From positions 1-64,000 of the forward strand of contig JAKITO010000009.1 of the NCBI GenBank assembly GCA_021648025.1: a stretch of DNA of 64,000 nt, read 5' to 3'. Made by a program: the position numbers and the translations under genes. The notes below the pieces were generated by a model, which saw nothing but the letters and a program-made list of their open reading frames with translations, did not search any database and was not told where the DNA came from. Below, piece after piece: positions 29,595 through 36,885 of the stretch; positions within the stretch are counted from its first letter, which is position 1, and the number at the start of each line of letters is the position of its first letter. Source of the stretch: Paracoccaceae bacterium (lineage in GTDB: Bacteria; Pseudomonadota; Alphaproteobacteria; Rhodobacterales; Rhodobacteraceae).

Positions 29595-30040
29595 ACCCAG
29601 CGCCGGACCTTTTGTTCATAGCGGGCGAATTCCTGACGGAATTCGACCCGCATGCGCGCCTCTTCATCTATGATGAAGCGCTTTTCGATGATCCAGATAA
29701 AGATTGGTATCAGTGGCAGGGACAGAACTGCGTCGGCCCGCAGGATTAACCCGGCCAGTATCAGCGCGTCGCCCAGGTAGATCGGATTGCGGGTACGGCT
29801 GAAGATGCCGGACTGGATCATTGACGATGGCAAACGGTGCGGGATCACCGTGGTCTTGTGTTTGCGAAATTCGGCAAACGCCAGGGCCATCAGCACCAGA
29901 CCGCCACCGACCAGCAGGCCGCCGACAAAATCGGCCCATGCGCCACCAAAACTTAGGCCCATCGGCAGATAGACCGCTTGCGCCCAGGCGATGGCAACAC
30001 ACAATGCCAGCCAGACGGGCGGCAGATCAATCCATTTCAT
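29591..30040 (-). CDS. Isoprenylcysteine carboxyl methyltransferase-like membrane methyltransferase
   Basis: 149 aa, three to four membrane helices (PPVWLALCVAIAWAQAVY, WADFVGGLLVGGGLVLMALAFAEF, ALILAGLILRADAVLSLPLIPIFIWII). The cofactor region RTRNPIYLGD and the C-terminal EKRFIIDEEARMRVEFRQEFARYEQKVRRWV match the ICMT/phospholipid methyltransferase superfamily. Bacteria have no prenylated CAAX proteins of the usual kind, so the true acceptor is unknown; small lipids or quinone precursors are possible. It lies 71 bp downstream of the beta-lactamase-fold gene on the same strand, with a palindromic repeat between them. Confidence 0.85.
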   Translation of the reverse strand: MKWIDLPPVWLALCVAIAWAQAVYLPMGLSFGGAWADFVGGLLVGGGLVLMALAFAEFRKHKTTVIPHRLPSSMIQSGIFSRTRNPIYLGDALILAGLILRADAVLSLPLIPIFIWIIEKRFIIDEEARMRVEFRQEFARYEQKVRRWV

Positions 30041-30070
30041 CAGGTGTCTCCTGTATTTTGAATTTGGGAT

Positions 30071-30094
30071 GGTGGGTTATAAAACCCACCCTAC
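30071..30094. repeat. GTAGGGTGGGTT palindromic repeat
   Basis: GGTGGGTT and AACCCACC arms around TATA, followed by CTAC, in the spacer between two minus-strand genes. Same family as the repeats at 15399, 23944, 33756 and 41370. Here it lies within a probable operon rather than at its end. Confidence 0.8.
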
Positions 30095-30111
30095 GAATGG
30101 GGAAATGTTGC

Positions 30112-31059
30112 TCACTCCCACTCCATTTCTTCATAGACCTGCCCGGCGTTCCTTGTGGCCAGTTCCTTGAACGTGTCAACGTGGGACCAGTTCGATTGAT
30201 CAACATAATACGCCCCGGCCAGATCGCCGCCATCTTCAATATGGGCGCCAACCTTGGCGCGCAGGTCAACGATATAGTCGCGGGTATAGCGGCGCACCTG
30301 CGCCAGGTTGGTCGGGTGGCCGTGGCCGGGGATGATATAGGTCGGTGCCAGAGGCTCCAGCTTTTCCTCCCAGGTTTCAAGCCAGCATTTGGTGCAGGTT
30401 TCCGGGAAAACCGGCGGCATGCGTTCGTGAAAGGTCAGGTCTCCGGTGACCATCATATCCCATTGCGGTATCCACAGCTGGATATCGCCCGGTGAATGCG
30501 CCGGGCCAAGGTACAGAACCTGCATGTCAACGCCGCCCAGCGAGATGTCGTAACGGGTTTCAAAACTAAGGTTGGCGTGTTCGACCCTGCTGCCTGCGGC
30601 CTTTTCCAACTGCCGGTCTTGCATTCGTTGCAAGGTAAACCCGGCGTTTTCCCGGGTCTTAGCGATGGCATCCACATGGGCCAGGATATCGACGCCTTGG
30701 TCGCGCCAATATCCATTGCCCAGCATCGCATGACCCTGACCGTTTTCGTTGATCACAAGGACCACGGGCTGGTCTGTCACTTTGCGGATTTCATCGTGCA
30801 AGGCCGAGGCCAACTGGCTGTTTGCACCAGAGTTGAACACCACCACGCCCTGGTCCGTGACAATGAACGAAAGGTTGTTGTTGTGGCCCGAGTTTTCATA
30901 AGTGCCAGGCCCGGTCGCACCGATTGACGAGAAAACATGCGGTATAACTTCGACCGGTTTGGAATACAGCACCGATTGGGGGTATTTGTCGGGGATGTTC
31001 TGGCTGGCTGATACGGCGGTCGCTAACAGGCCGATCATGGCGGCGGCTAGGTATTTCAT
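30112..31059 (-). CDS. Secreted metallo-beta-lactamase-fold protein with degenerate first metal motif
   Basis: 315 aa with signal peptide MKYLAAAMIGLLATAVSASQ. The fold is clear: FIVTDQGVVVFNSGANSQLASAL, LYLGPAHSPGDIQLWIPQWDMMVTGDLTF (H188, D207) and YIIPGHGHPTNLAQVRRYTRDYI (H246). However, the HxHxDH metal motif is replaced by INENGQGHAMLGN (residues 103-115), and the usual Asp of strand 2 is Asn. It may bind one metal or none. A CTKC pair (222-225) is present. The neighbours (ICMT-like, Tat rhodanese) might suggest sulfur chemistry, but this is weak. It is divergent from kynU with a 150-bp gap. Confidence 0.85.
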   Translation of the reverse strand: MKYLAAAMIGLLATAVSASQNIPDKYPQSVLYSKPVEVIPHVFSSIGATGPGTYENSGHNNNLSFIVTDQGVVVFNSGANSQLASALHDEIRKVTDQPVVLVINENGQGHAMLGNGYWRDQGVDILAHVDAIAKTRENAGFTLQRMQDRQLEKAAGSRVEHANLSFETRYDISLGGVDMQVLYLGPAHSPGDIQLWIPQWDMMVTGDLTFHERMPPVFPETCTKCWLETWEEKLEPLAPTYIIPGHGHPTNLAQVRRYTRDYIVDLRAKVGAHIEDGGDLAGAYYVDQSNWSHVDTFKELATRNAGQVYEEMEWE

Positions 31060-31209
31060 GGTCTTTCCCCTTTTGGCTCAAATCATATTCACTGAAGCGA
31101 ATAGGTATGTAAAGGTGGTGTTTATTCACGGTTGCATAAAGCTGGACAGGGCGCGATGCTCGCGATACCAACTTGGTGCATGCTTTAGGCAAAAACATGA
31201 AGGCATTGT

Positions 31210-32403
31210 ATGACTGATTTCGCGGCCACAAAAGCGCTGTTTCATCTGCCTGAGGGGATGATTTACCTTGATGGCAATTCGTTGGGCGCGCTGCCTCTTG
31301 CCGCAGATAAAGCGGTTGGGCGGACGTTGCGTGACGAATGGGGCGAGATGCTGATCACCGGCTGGAACAGGGCCGGGTGGATGGGCATGCCGATGGCATT
31401 GGGCGACCGGATTGGCCGTTTGATCGGGGCCGAGCCGGGGCATGTGGTGATGGGCGATACCCTGTCGATCAAGGTGTTTCAGGCGTTGGCGGCGGGGTTG
31501 GATATGCGCCCCGACCGGCGGGTAATCCTAAGCGACAGTGGCAATTTCCCGACAGATTTATATATGGCCGAGGGGCTGATCAAGGCGCTGGATAAGGGCC
31601 ATGAGTTGCGCATTGTCGCACCCGAGGATGTGGCCGGGGCGATCACCGATGAAGTGGCCGTTCTGATGCTGACCGAGGTGGATTACCGCACGGGTCGTTT
31701 GCACGATATGGCTGATCTGACCCGGCGCGCCCATGACGCGGGCGTGATCACGGTCTGGGATCTGGCGCATTCGGCGGGGGCATTGCCGGTGGATGTGGCG
31801 GGTGCGGGTGCCGATTTTGCCGTTGGCTGCACCTATAAATACCTCAACGGCGGGCCGGGTGCCCCGGCGTTTATCTATGTGGCCCCGCGCCATTCGGCGC
31901 AAACCTCGACCATCCTGTCCGGCTGGCAGGGCCATGACGCACCGTTTGATTTCGATTTGGGCTATCGCCCAAATCCGGGTGCCGAACGCTTGCGCGTCGG
32001 CACCCCGCCGATTTTGCAGATGGCGGCCCTGGGGGCCGCTTTGGATATTTGGGATCATGTGGACATGGGCGCGCTTCGCGCGCAGTCGATGAAACTGACG
32101 GATATGTTTATTGAAGGGGTCGAGGCCACCTGTCCTACGCTGCGCTTGGCCAGCCCAAGGGATGCGGGAATGCGTGGCTCGCAGGTGTCATTTGCGTTTG
32201 AGGATGGATACGCGGCGATGCAGGCCCTGATCGCGCGCGGGGTGATTGGTGATTTTCGCGCGCCCGACATCATGCGTTTTGGGTTTACCCCGCTGTATGT
32301 TGACGAAGGCGATGTGCAGGGCGCAGTCGACATTATTGCTGACGTCATGGGCAATGCGCTTTGGGACCAACCCGAATACAAAATCCGTTCCGCGGTGACA
32401 TGA
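31210..32403 (+). CDS. kynU: Kynureninase
   Basis: 397 aa, ATG at 31210 with GAAGG six bases upstream. It begins with MIYLDGNSLGALP, the family hallmark, and has LSDSGNFPTDLYMAEG, LTEVDYRTGRLHDM, WDLAHSAGALPVDV and the PLP lysine K210 in GCTYKYLNGGPGAPAFIY. It hydrolyses kynurenine to anthranilate and alanine (or 3-hydroxykynurenine to 3-hydroxyanthranilate). It overlaps the GNAT gene by 4 bp, and tryptophan dioxygenase follows, so the unit covers tryptophan to anthranilate except for formylkynurenine formamidase (kynB), which is not in the window. Confidence 0.96.
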   Translation: MTDFAATKALFHLPEGMIYLDGNSLGALPLAADKAVGRTLRDEWGEMLITGWNRAGWMGMPMALGDRIGRLIGAEPGHVVMGDTLSIKVFQALAAGLDMRPDRRVILSDSGNFPTDLYMAEGLIKALDKGHELRIVAPEDVAGAITDEVAVLMLTEVDYRTGRLHDMADLTRRAHDAGVITVWDLAHSAGALPVDVAGAGADFAVGCTYKYLNGGPGAPAFIYVAPRHSAQTSTILSGWQGHDAPFDFDLGYRPNPGAERLRVGTPPILQMAALGAALDIWDHVDMGALRAQSMKLTDMFIEGVEATCPTLRLASPRDAGMRGSQVSFAFEDGYAAMQALIARGVIGDFRAPDIMRFGFTPLYVDEGDVQGAVDIIADVMGNALWDQPEYKIRSAVT

Positions 32404-32918
32404 ATGTTGATATCCGCCCTTATGACCAAACGGCCCCCGGTGAAGGCGCCACTTTGTATGGCGTTTTCTTTGAGGCCGCACGGATCGGCGCGCGCGACCA
32501 TTACACCGAAGGTCAACGTAAGGCTTGGGCACCGTTTGACGAGATGCCAAACGGCTGGGCCGACAAACTGGCGCAGATGCAAACCTGGGTTGCCGAAGTC
32601 GACGGCGAGATTGCCGGGTTCATGGGCATGCGTACAGAAAACCACCCAGACGGCTACCTCGACCTTGCCTTTGTGCGGCCCCGCTGGATGGGTCGCGGCG
32701 TGGCGCAGGCTTTGTATGGTATCATCCTTGAACGGGCGCGCGCCCGCGGTCTGACCCGTTTGACAACCCATGCCAGCCATCTGGCGCGGCCGTTTTTCGC
32801 GCGCCAAGGCTGGCGGGTTGATTATCCTGAAACAGTAGAAAGAGACGGTGAGACGCTGGAGCGTTTTGCCATGTCTCTGGACCTGAGAGATTTCCATGAC
32901 AAAACCAATCAACCCTGA
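32400..32918 (+). CDS. GNAT-family N-acetyltransferase
   Basis: 172 aa from the ATG at 32400, which overlaps the kynU stop (ATGA). GNAT features: TWVAEVDGEIAGFMGMRTENHPDGYLDLAFVRPRWMGRGVAQALYGIILERARARGLTRLTTHAS and ARPFFARQGWRV; the acetyl-CoA loop is RWMGRGVAQAL. Its 3' end overlaps kynA by 23 bp. Being sandwiched and overlapped on both sides within a tryptophan catabolic unit suggests it is coexpressed with kynU and kynA. Whether it modifies a pathway intermediate such as kynurenine or anthranilate, or is unrelated, cannot be told. Confidence 0.85.
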   Translation: MNVDIRPYDQTAPGEGATLYGVFFEAARIGARDHYTEGQRKAWAPFDEMPNGWADKLAQMQTWVAEVDGEIAGFMGMRTENHPDGYLDLAFVRPRWMGRGVAQALYGIILERARARGLTRLTTHASHLARPFFARQGWRVDYPETVERDGETLERFAMSLDLRDFHDKTNQP

Positions 32919-33729
32919 AGATGACGGCGCCGAGATGAGCTTTGACGGGCGCATGTCTTATAGTGACTATCTGCAATTGGAAAAGGTGCTGGATGCGCAA
33001 ACCACCCGCACCGATACCCATGACGAGATGTTGTTCATCATCCAGCATCAGACTTCGGAATTATGGATGCGTCTGGCGATCCATGAACTGACGGCGGCGC
33101 GCAAATGCCTGGTTGCGGGCGAGGTGCGCCATGCGTTCAAAATGCTGGCACGGGTGGCGCGGATATTTGAACAGCTCAACAGCGCCTGGGATGTATTGCG
33201 CACCATGACGCCGTCGGAATATACCGCGTTTCGTGACCAATTGGGGCAATCCTCGGGGTTTCAGTCGTATCAATACCGGTTGGTCGAGTTTCTGGTGGGG
33301 AACCGGAACCCGGCCATGATGCGCCCGCATGACCACCGGGCCGACATAACGGCGTTGTTAAGGGACGAATTGGCGCAGCCGTCGCTGTATGATGTGGCGC
33401 TGCAATTGCTGGGCAAATCGGTGGACCTGCCCAAGGCGGTTCTGGAACGCGATACCACCCGGCAATACCTGGCCAGTGACGCAGTTATGGCGGCCTGGAT
33501 CGTGGTTTATAAAGACCCCGAAACCCACTGGGAGCTGTATGAGCTGGCGGAAAAACTGGTGGATTTTGAGGATTATTTCCGCCGCTGGCGGTTCAATCAT
33601 GTGACCACGGTTGAGCGGATCATCGGTCTGAAACGCGGCACCGGGGGCACCGGCGGGGTCAGCTATCTGCGCCGGATGCTGGAGGTCGAGCTGTTTCCCG
33701 AGTTGTGGCATCTGCGGACCGATTTGTGA
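32896..33729 (+). CDS. kynA: Tryptophan 2,3-dioxygenase
   Basis: 277 aa. The N-terminal block MSYSDYLQLEKVLDAQT, then THDEMLFIIQHQTSELWMRLAIHEL (substrate-binding histidine region), QSSGFQSYQYRLVEFLVGN and LVDFEDYFRRWRFNHVTTVERIIGLKRGTGGTGGVSYLRRML (heme His and the C-terminal GTGGTGG loop) are all typical. The heme enzyme opens the indole ring of tryptophan to N-formylkynurenine. It is the last gene of the kynU-GNAT-kynA unit, in reverse order to the pathway. A palindromic repeat pair follows 27 bp after the stop. Confidence 0.97.
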   Translation: MTKPINPEDDGAEMSFDGRMSYSDYLQLEKVLDAQTTRTDTHDEMLFIIQHQTSELWMRLAIHELTAARKCLVAGEVRHAFKMLARVARIFEQLNSAWDVLRTMTPSEYTAFRDQLGQSSGFQSYQYRLVEFLVGNRNPAMMRPHDHRADITALLRDELAQPSLYDVALQLLGKSVDLPKAVLERDTTRQYLASDAVMAAWIVVYKDPETHWELYELAEKLVDFEDYFRRWRFNHVTTVERIIGLKRGTGGTGGVSYLRRMLEVELFPELWHLRTDL

Positions 33730-33755
33730 GGGCAAGTCACGGTCCAGCGGTGACG

Positions 33756-33812
33756 TAGGGTGCGTGATTTCACGCACCGCTTAATAGACAATGGTGCGTG
33801 AAATCACGCACC
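33756..33812. repeat. Inverted pair of GGTGCGTGA palindromes
   Basis: Two 20-bp palindromes with GGTGCGTGA/TCACGCACC arms (33759-33778, centre TT; 33793-33812, centre AA). They are exact reverse complements of each other, 14 bp apart, and the left one is preceded by GTAG. Same core as the repeat at 15408-15447. Together they could form one long stem or two small ones after kynA. Confidence 0.85.
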
Positions 33813-33889
33813 ATATGCCTTCACCATATAAAATCGCTGAACAAAGATAGCATTTCTAACTGCGCAAAAATTGCAGTACCACCAAATAC

Positions 33890-34777
33890 ATGTCCGATTT
33901 ATTATCCCCCGGCGGCACCCCCGCCAATCAGATCCGCAACCGCGCCATCGCAATGATGATCCTGGGTATCTTTTGCTTTTCCCTGATGGATGTCGGCGTC
34001 AAGGTATTGGCGCCAAAGGTCGGTGTGCTACCTGCCCTTTGGGCGCGCTATGCCGGGCAGATGCTGCTGGTGCTGATTTTGGTGGCGCCGCGCCTGAAAA
34101 CGGTGGTCCGCACCAAATACCCGCGGCTGCAATTCCTGCGCTCGGTGTTGCTGATGTGTGCCACCGGGTTTTTCTTTACCGCAATAAGCCTGATACCACT
34201 TAGTGATGCCGCCGCCCTGATGTCGGTCAACCCGGTGCTGATCACCCTGGGGGCGGCGCTTTTTCTGGGCGAAGCCCTGGGCAAACGCCGGATCATCGGC
34301 ATCGGTGTGGCAATGATCGGTGCCATGATCATTATCCAACCCGGCAGTTCGGTATTTTCGCTGAACGCCTTGCTGCCACTGGCGGCGGCGGTCTGTTATT
34401 CGGGCTATGCCCTGCTGACCCGCCGGGTTGGCCCGGACGAAGACGTCTGGACCTCGTTGTTTTACACAGGCCTGGTCGGCACGGTTATCCTAAGCCTTAT
34501 CGTGCCGTTCGCCTGGGTCACCCCGGACCTGACGGCGATTGGTCTGATGGCGGTGATGGCGGTGTTTGGCACGTTGGGTCAGCTGTTCATCATCCGGTCG
34601 TTCAGTACCGGCGAGGCGGCGATGCTGGCACCTTTCGCTTATACCGGCCTGATTTTCGCTTCGGTCTGGGGGGCTGTATTGTTTTCGGAATGGCCGGATC
34701 GCTGGACCGTATCCGGCGCGCTTGTGATTGCGGCAGCGGGGCTTTATGTCTGGCACCGCGAAACCTATCGCGCCTGA
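33890..34777 (+). CDS. DMT-superfamily (EamA) transporter
   Basis: 295 aa with about ten membrane helices in two EamA halves: first half IAMMILGIFCFSLMDVGVKVLAPKVGVLPALWARY and PLSDAAALMSVNPVLITLGAALFLGEALGKRRIIGIGVAMIGAMIII; second half LPLAAAVCYSGYALLTRRVG, LMAVMAVFGTLGQLFIIRSFSTGEAAMLAPFAYTGLIFASVWGAVLFSEWP. Such inner-membrane carriers usually export amino acids, nucleobases or other metabolites. No substrate can be named. It lies between the kyn unit and an LpxL-like acyltransferase on the same strand, separated from each by structured spacers. Confidence 0.9.
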   Translation: MSDLLSPGGTPANQIRNRAIAMMILGIFCFSLMDVGVKVLAPKVGVLPALWARYAGQMLLVLILVAPRLKTVVRTKYPRLQFLRSVLLMCATGFFFTAISLIPLSDAAALMSVNPVLITLGAALFLGEALGKRRIIGIGVAMIGAMIIIQPGSSVFSLNALLPLAAAVCYSGYALLTRRVGPDEDVWTSLFYTGLVGTVILSLIVPFAWVTPDLTAIGLMAVMAVFGTLGQLFIIRSFSTGEAAMLAPFAYTGLIFASVWGAVLFSEWPDRWTVSGALVIAAAGLYVWHRETYRA

Positions 34778-34812
34778 AACCCTGGTTACACAGTGCTTCC
34801 AGTTAACTTTGA

Positions 34813-34870
34813 ATCACTTTGCCCACCAAACGCCCATGTGAACAAAGGCAGCCTTGGTGGGCAAAGTGAT
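34813..34870 (+). promoter_or_regulatory. Long inverted repeat in the leader of the LpxL-like gene
   Basis: A perfect 17-bp inverted repeat (34813-34829 with 34854-34870; arm ATCACTTTGCCCACCAA) with a 24-nt loop, ending 32 bp before the acyltransferase ATG. No T-tract follows. An ATGTGAACA direct repeat occurs in the loop (34836) and again after the stem (34881). It may be a terminator of the DMT gene, an RNA control element or a protein site. Confidence 0.6.
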
Positions 34871-34902
34871 CCTTTGATCCAATGTGAACAGGAAACGCAT
34901 TC

Positions 34903-35820
34903 ATGCCTGCCGATCCCAGTCTTTTATCACGCCGCAAACGCGCCGGGTACTTTGGCGCCAATCTGGTGTTGCGCGTCCTGATCGGGGTGGCGACACTGAT
35001 GCCGTACCGCTGGCGGGTGCCGGTGATGGGACGGATTGTGTCCGGGGTGGCGCCCCTGGTCGGGTTCAAACGGCGCATTCGCGACAATCTGAAACTGGCC
35101 TGCCCCGACTTGTCCGAGGCCCAGGTGAAACACCTTTGCCACAAAGTACCCGACAACGCCGGGCGCACCCTGATCGAGCTGTATTCGGGCGCGGAATTTG
35201 TCCAACGCGCGCTTGGCGCAGAAATCACCGGTCCCGGCCTGAAGGCGCTGGAACAGGCCCGCGCGGCGGGCCGTCCGGTGATCCTTATGACCGGGCATTT
35301 TGGTAATTACGACGTAGCACGCGCCAATCTGATCGCCCGGGGGTTCAAGATGGGCGCGCTTTACCGGCGCATGGCCAACCCCTATTTCAACCAGCATTAT
35401 CTGGCGACAATTTCCAACATTGGCACCCCGATGTTCGAACAGGGGCGGCGTGGCATGGCCCAGATGGTGCGCCACCTGAAAGGCGGCGGTATCATTGCCA
35501 TTGTTGGCGATCTACACGCCCATGGCGGCAAGGAACTGCGGTTTTTCGGCCAACCGGCCGTCACCTCGACGGTGCCTGCCGAACTGGCGTTGAAATACGG
35601 CGCGGTGATGATCCCGGTCTATTCGCGCCGTCTGGCCAATGGGTTGGATTTTGAAATCGTGATGCACGAACCAATCGTCAACTCTGACCCGATGACCATG
35701 ACCCAGGCCGTCAACGACGACCTTGAGGCGCTGATCCGTGAGAACATGGAACAATGGTTCTGGATCCACCGGCGCTGGAAACCATGGCTGCATCTGGGGC
35801 TACAGCCGGAACAGGACTAG
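34903..35820 (+). CDS. LpxL/HtrB-type lysophospholipid or lipid A acyltransferase
   Basis: 305 aa. The lysophospholipid acyltransferase H-x4-D motif is TGHFGNYD (H132, D137), followed by GALYRRMANPYFNQHYL, GTPMFEQGRRGMAQMVRHLKGGGIIAIVGDLHAHGGKELRFFG and QWFWIHRRWKP, as in LpxL/LpxM proteins. A membrane-associated N-terminal segment is present. It should add a secondary acyl chain to lipid A on the inner membrane. Some members of this family in alphaproteobacteria act on other lipids. The leader carries a long inverted repeat. It converges with the DUF1223 gene (36-bp gap). Confidence 0.88.
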   Translation: MPADPSLLSRRKRAGYFGANLVLRVLIGVATLMPYRWRVPVMGRIVSGVAPLVGFKRRIRDNLKLACPDLSEAQVKHLCHKVPDNAGRTLIELYSGAEFVQRALGAEITGPGLKALEQARAAGRPVILMTGHFGNYDVARANLIARGFKMGALYRRMANPYFNQHYLATISNIGTPMFEQGRRGMAQMVRHLKGGGIIAIVGDLHAHGGKELRFFGQPAVTSTVPAELALKYGAVMIPVYSRRLANGLDFEIVMHEPIVNSDPMTMTQAVNDDLEALIRENMEQWFWIHRRWKPWLHLGLQPEQD

Positions 35821-35856
35821 GCCGTCGGTCGGGTCTCTCAGTGGTAAAACCGTCCG

Positions 35857-36606
35857 CTACTCGACCCGCACTGCCGCCAGTATCGGACCATACCCAGGGC
35901 GCTGGATCAATATCACCGCCGGGCGGTCGCCCTCAATTTGTGCCGTGAACTCAACCGACGACACCCCGTCCCACTGGCCAAGCACGCTCCATCCATCAAC
36001 CGTATTGGCGTATTTCAGGTCACGCCCGGCCAATTCGCCGCGGGTGATATTTGCCGTCTGCAAGGGCGTGTATCGCACCAGATGCACCTCGCAAGGGCCC
36101 GCATACCCTGCGCCAAGCAAAGGCGCCAGGTTCACAACGACCGTGTCACCTTTGCGGCTTGCACTCAACGATATCATCTGTGGCTTGTCCTGATGTTTCG
36201 AAATCAGTTCAGCCAGCTTCATCGCCCGTGCCCCGATAACGTCATCTTGCCCGTTGACAACCATCTGCGGCGTATAGACCATCCGCCGCCCGGCCGCTTT
36301 GGCATAGCCACGCTGACGTTTGGAATAGGCAGGCGAGGCGTATTGATCTTTCCAGCCGATGTAATCCCAGTAATCCACATGCAGCGCCAGGCCGATCACA
36401 TCGCTGCGTTGCGCCAGGTCCCGCATCACCGCATCAGCCGGCGGGCAGGATGAACACCCCTGCGAGGTGAACAGTTCAACCACCACCACCGGTTTGGTGT
36501 CCGCCAAAGCAGGCAAAGGCGCAAAGGCAACAATCAGAGCCATGACAAGGGCGGTGGCGGATACAGGGCTTTTCAACACGTGAGGCACGGCTTTCTTACA
36601 GGGCAT
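35857..36606 (-). CDS. DUF1223-family thioredoxin-like secreted protein
   Basis: 249 aa from the ATG at 36606 (MPCKKAVPHVLKSPVSATALVMALIVAFAPLPALA, a signal peptide). The frame stays open far upstream, antisense to acnA, for some 580 more codons, but that part is a mirror of acnA and not protein-like. The core VVVVELFTSQGCSSCPPADAVMRDLAQRSDV has a CSSC pair in a thioredoxin-like setting, then LALHVDYWDYIGWKDQYASPAYSKRQRGYA and YTPQMVVNGQDDVIG, diagnostic of DUF1223. It probably acts in periplasmic redox chemistry; no substrate is known. It is divergent from acnA. Confidence 0.9.
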   Translation of the reverse strand: MPCKKAVPHVLKSPVSATALVMALIVAFAPLPALADTKPVVVVELFTSQGCSSCPPADAVMRDLAQRSDVIGLALHVDYWDYIGWKDQYASPAYSKRQRGYAKAAGRRMVYTPQMVVNGQDDVIGARAMKLAELISKHQDKPQMISLSASRKGDTVVVNLAPLLGAGYAGPCEVHLVRYTPLQTANITRGELAGRDLKYANTVDGWSVLGQWDGVSSVEFTAQIEGDRPAVILIQRPGYGPILAAVRVE

Positions 36607-36885
36607 GGAGTATTGTTCGCAGAATGCTCTAGCCTGCCAGAATTGAAATGACCAATCAAGGTTTGTTGAGAACCCTTGTGATATGCTTGCCAACAGGGGT
36701 GATTCCCCGGATCTTGCTGTGGGTCTTGCTGTGGGCCTTGCCGAATTGTGTACAATTGCATACAATAGATGTCGCAGCCGGCAGAGATTCGCGGGTTTTA
36801 TCCTTGTACGACCGGGCGCGCTGTTGCAAACAACGCCTGACCAAGTTTCGTTAACCACGTATTTGACCAGAGGAAGGCCACCCAT
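36607..36885. promoter_or_regulatory. Divergent control region DUF1223/acnA
   Basis: 279 bp with no gene. It contains a 12-bp tandem duplication (TCTTGCTGTGGG twice, 36712-36735), the 22-bp palindrome at 36745-36766 and a TTAACCA element at 36851-36857, 29 bp before the acnA ATG. The acnA ribosome-binding site is GAGGAAGG. Confidence 0.6.
36745..36766. promoter_or_regulatory. 22-bp imperfect palindrome upstream of acnA
   Basis: The sequence runs ATTGTGTACAA-TTGCATACAAT, with 18 of 22 positions matching its own reverse complement. It is an AT-rich island in GC-rich DNA, 120 bp before acnA. It is a plausible transcription-factor site, for example for an iron- or oxygen-responsive regulator, but it matches no consensus I can assert. 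Confidence 0.5.
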
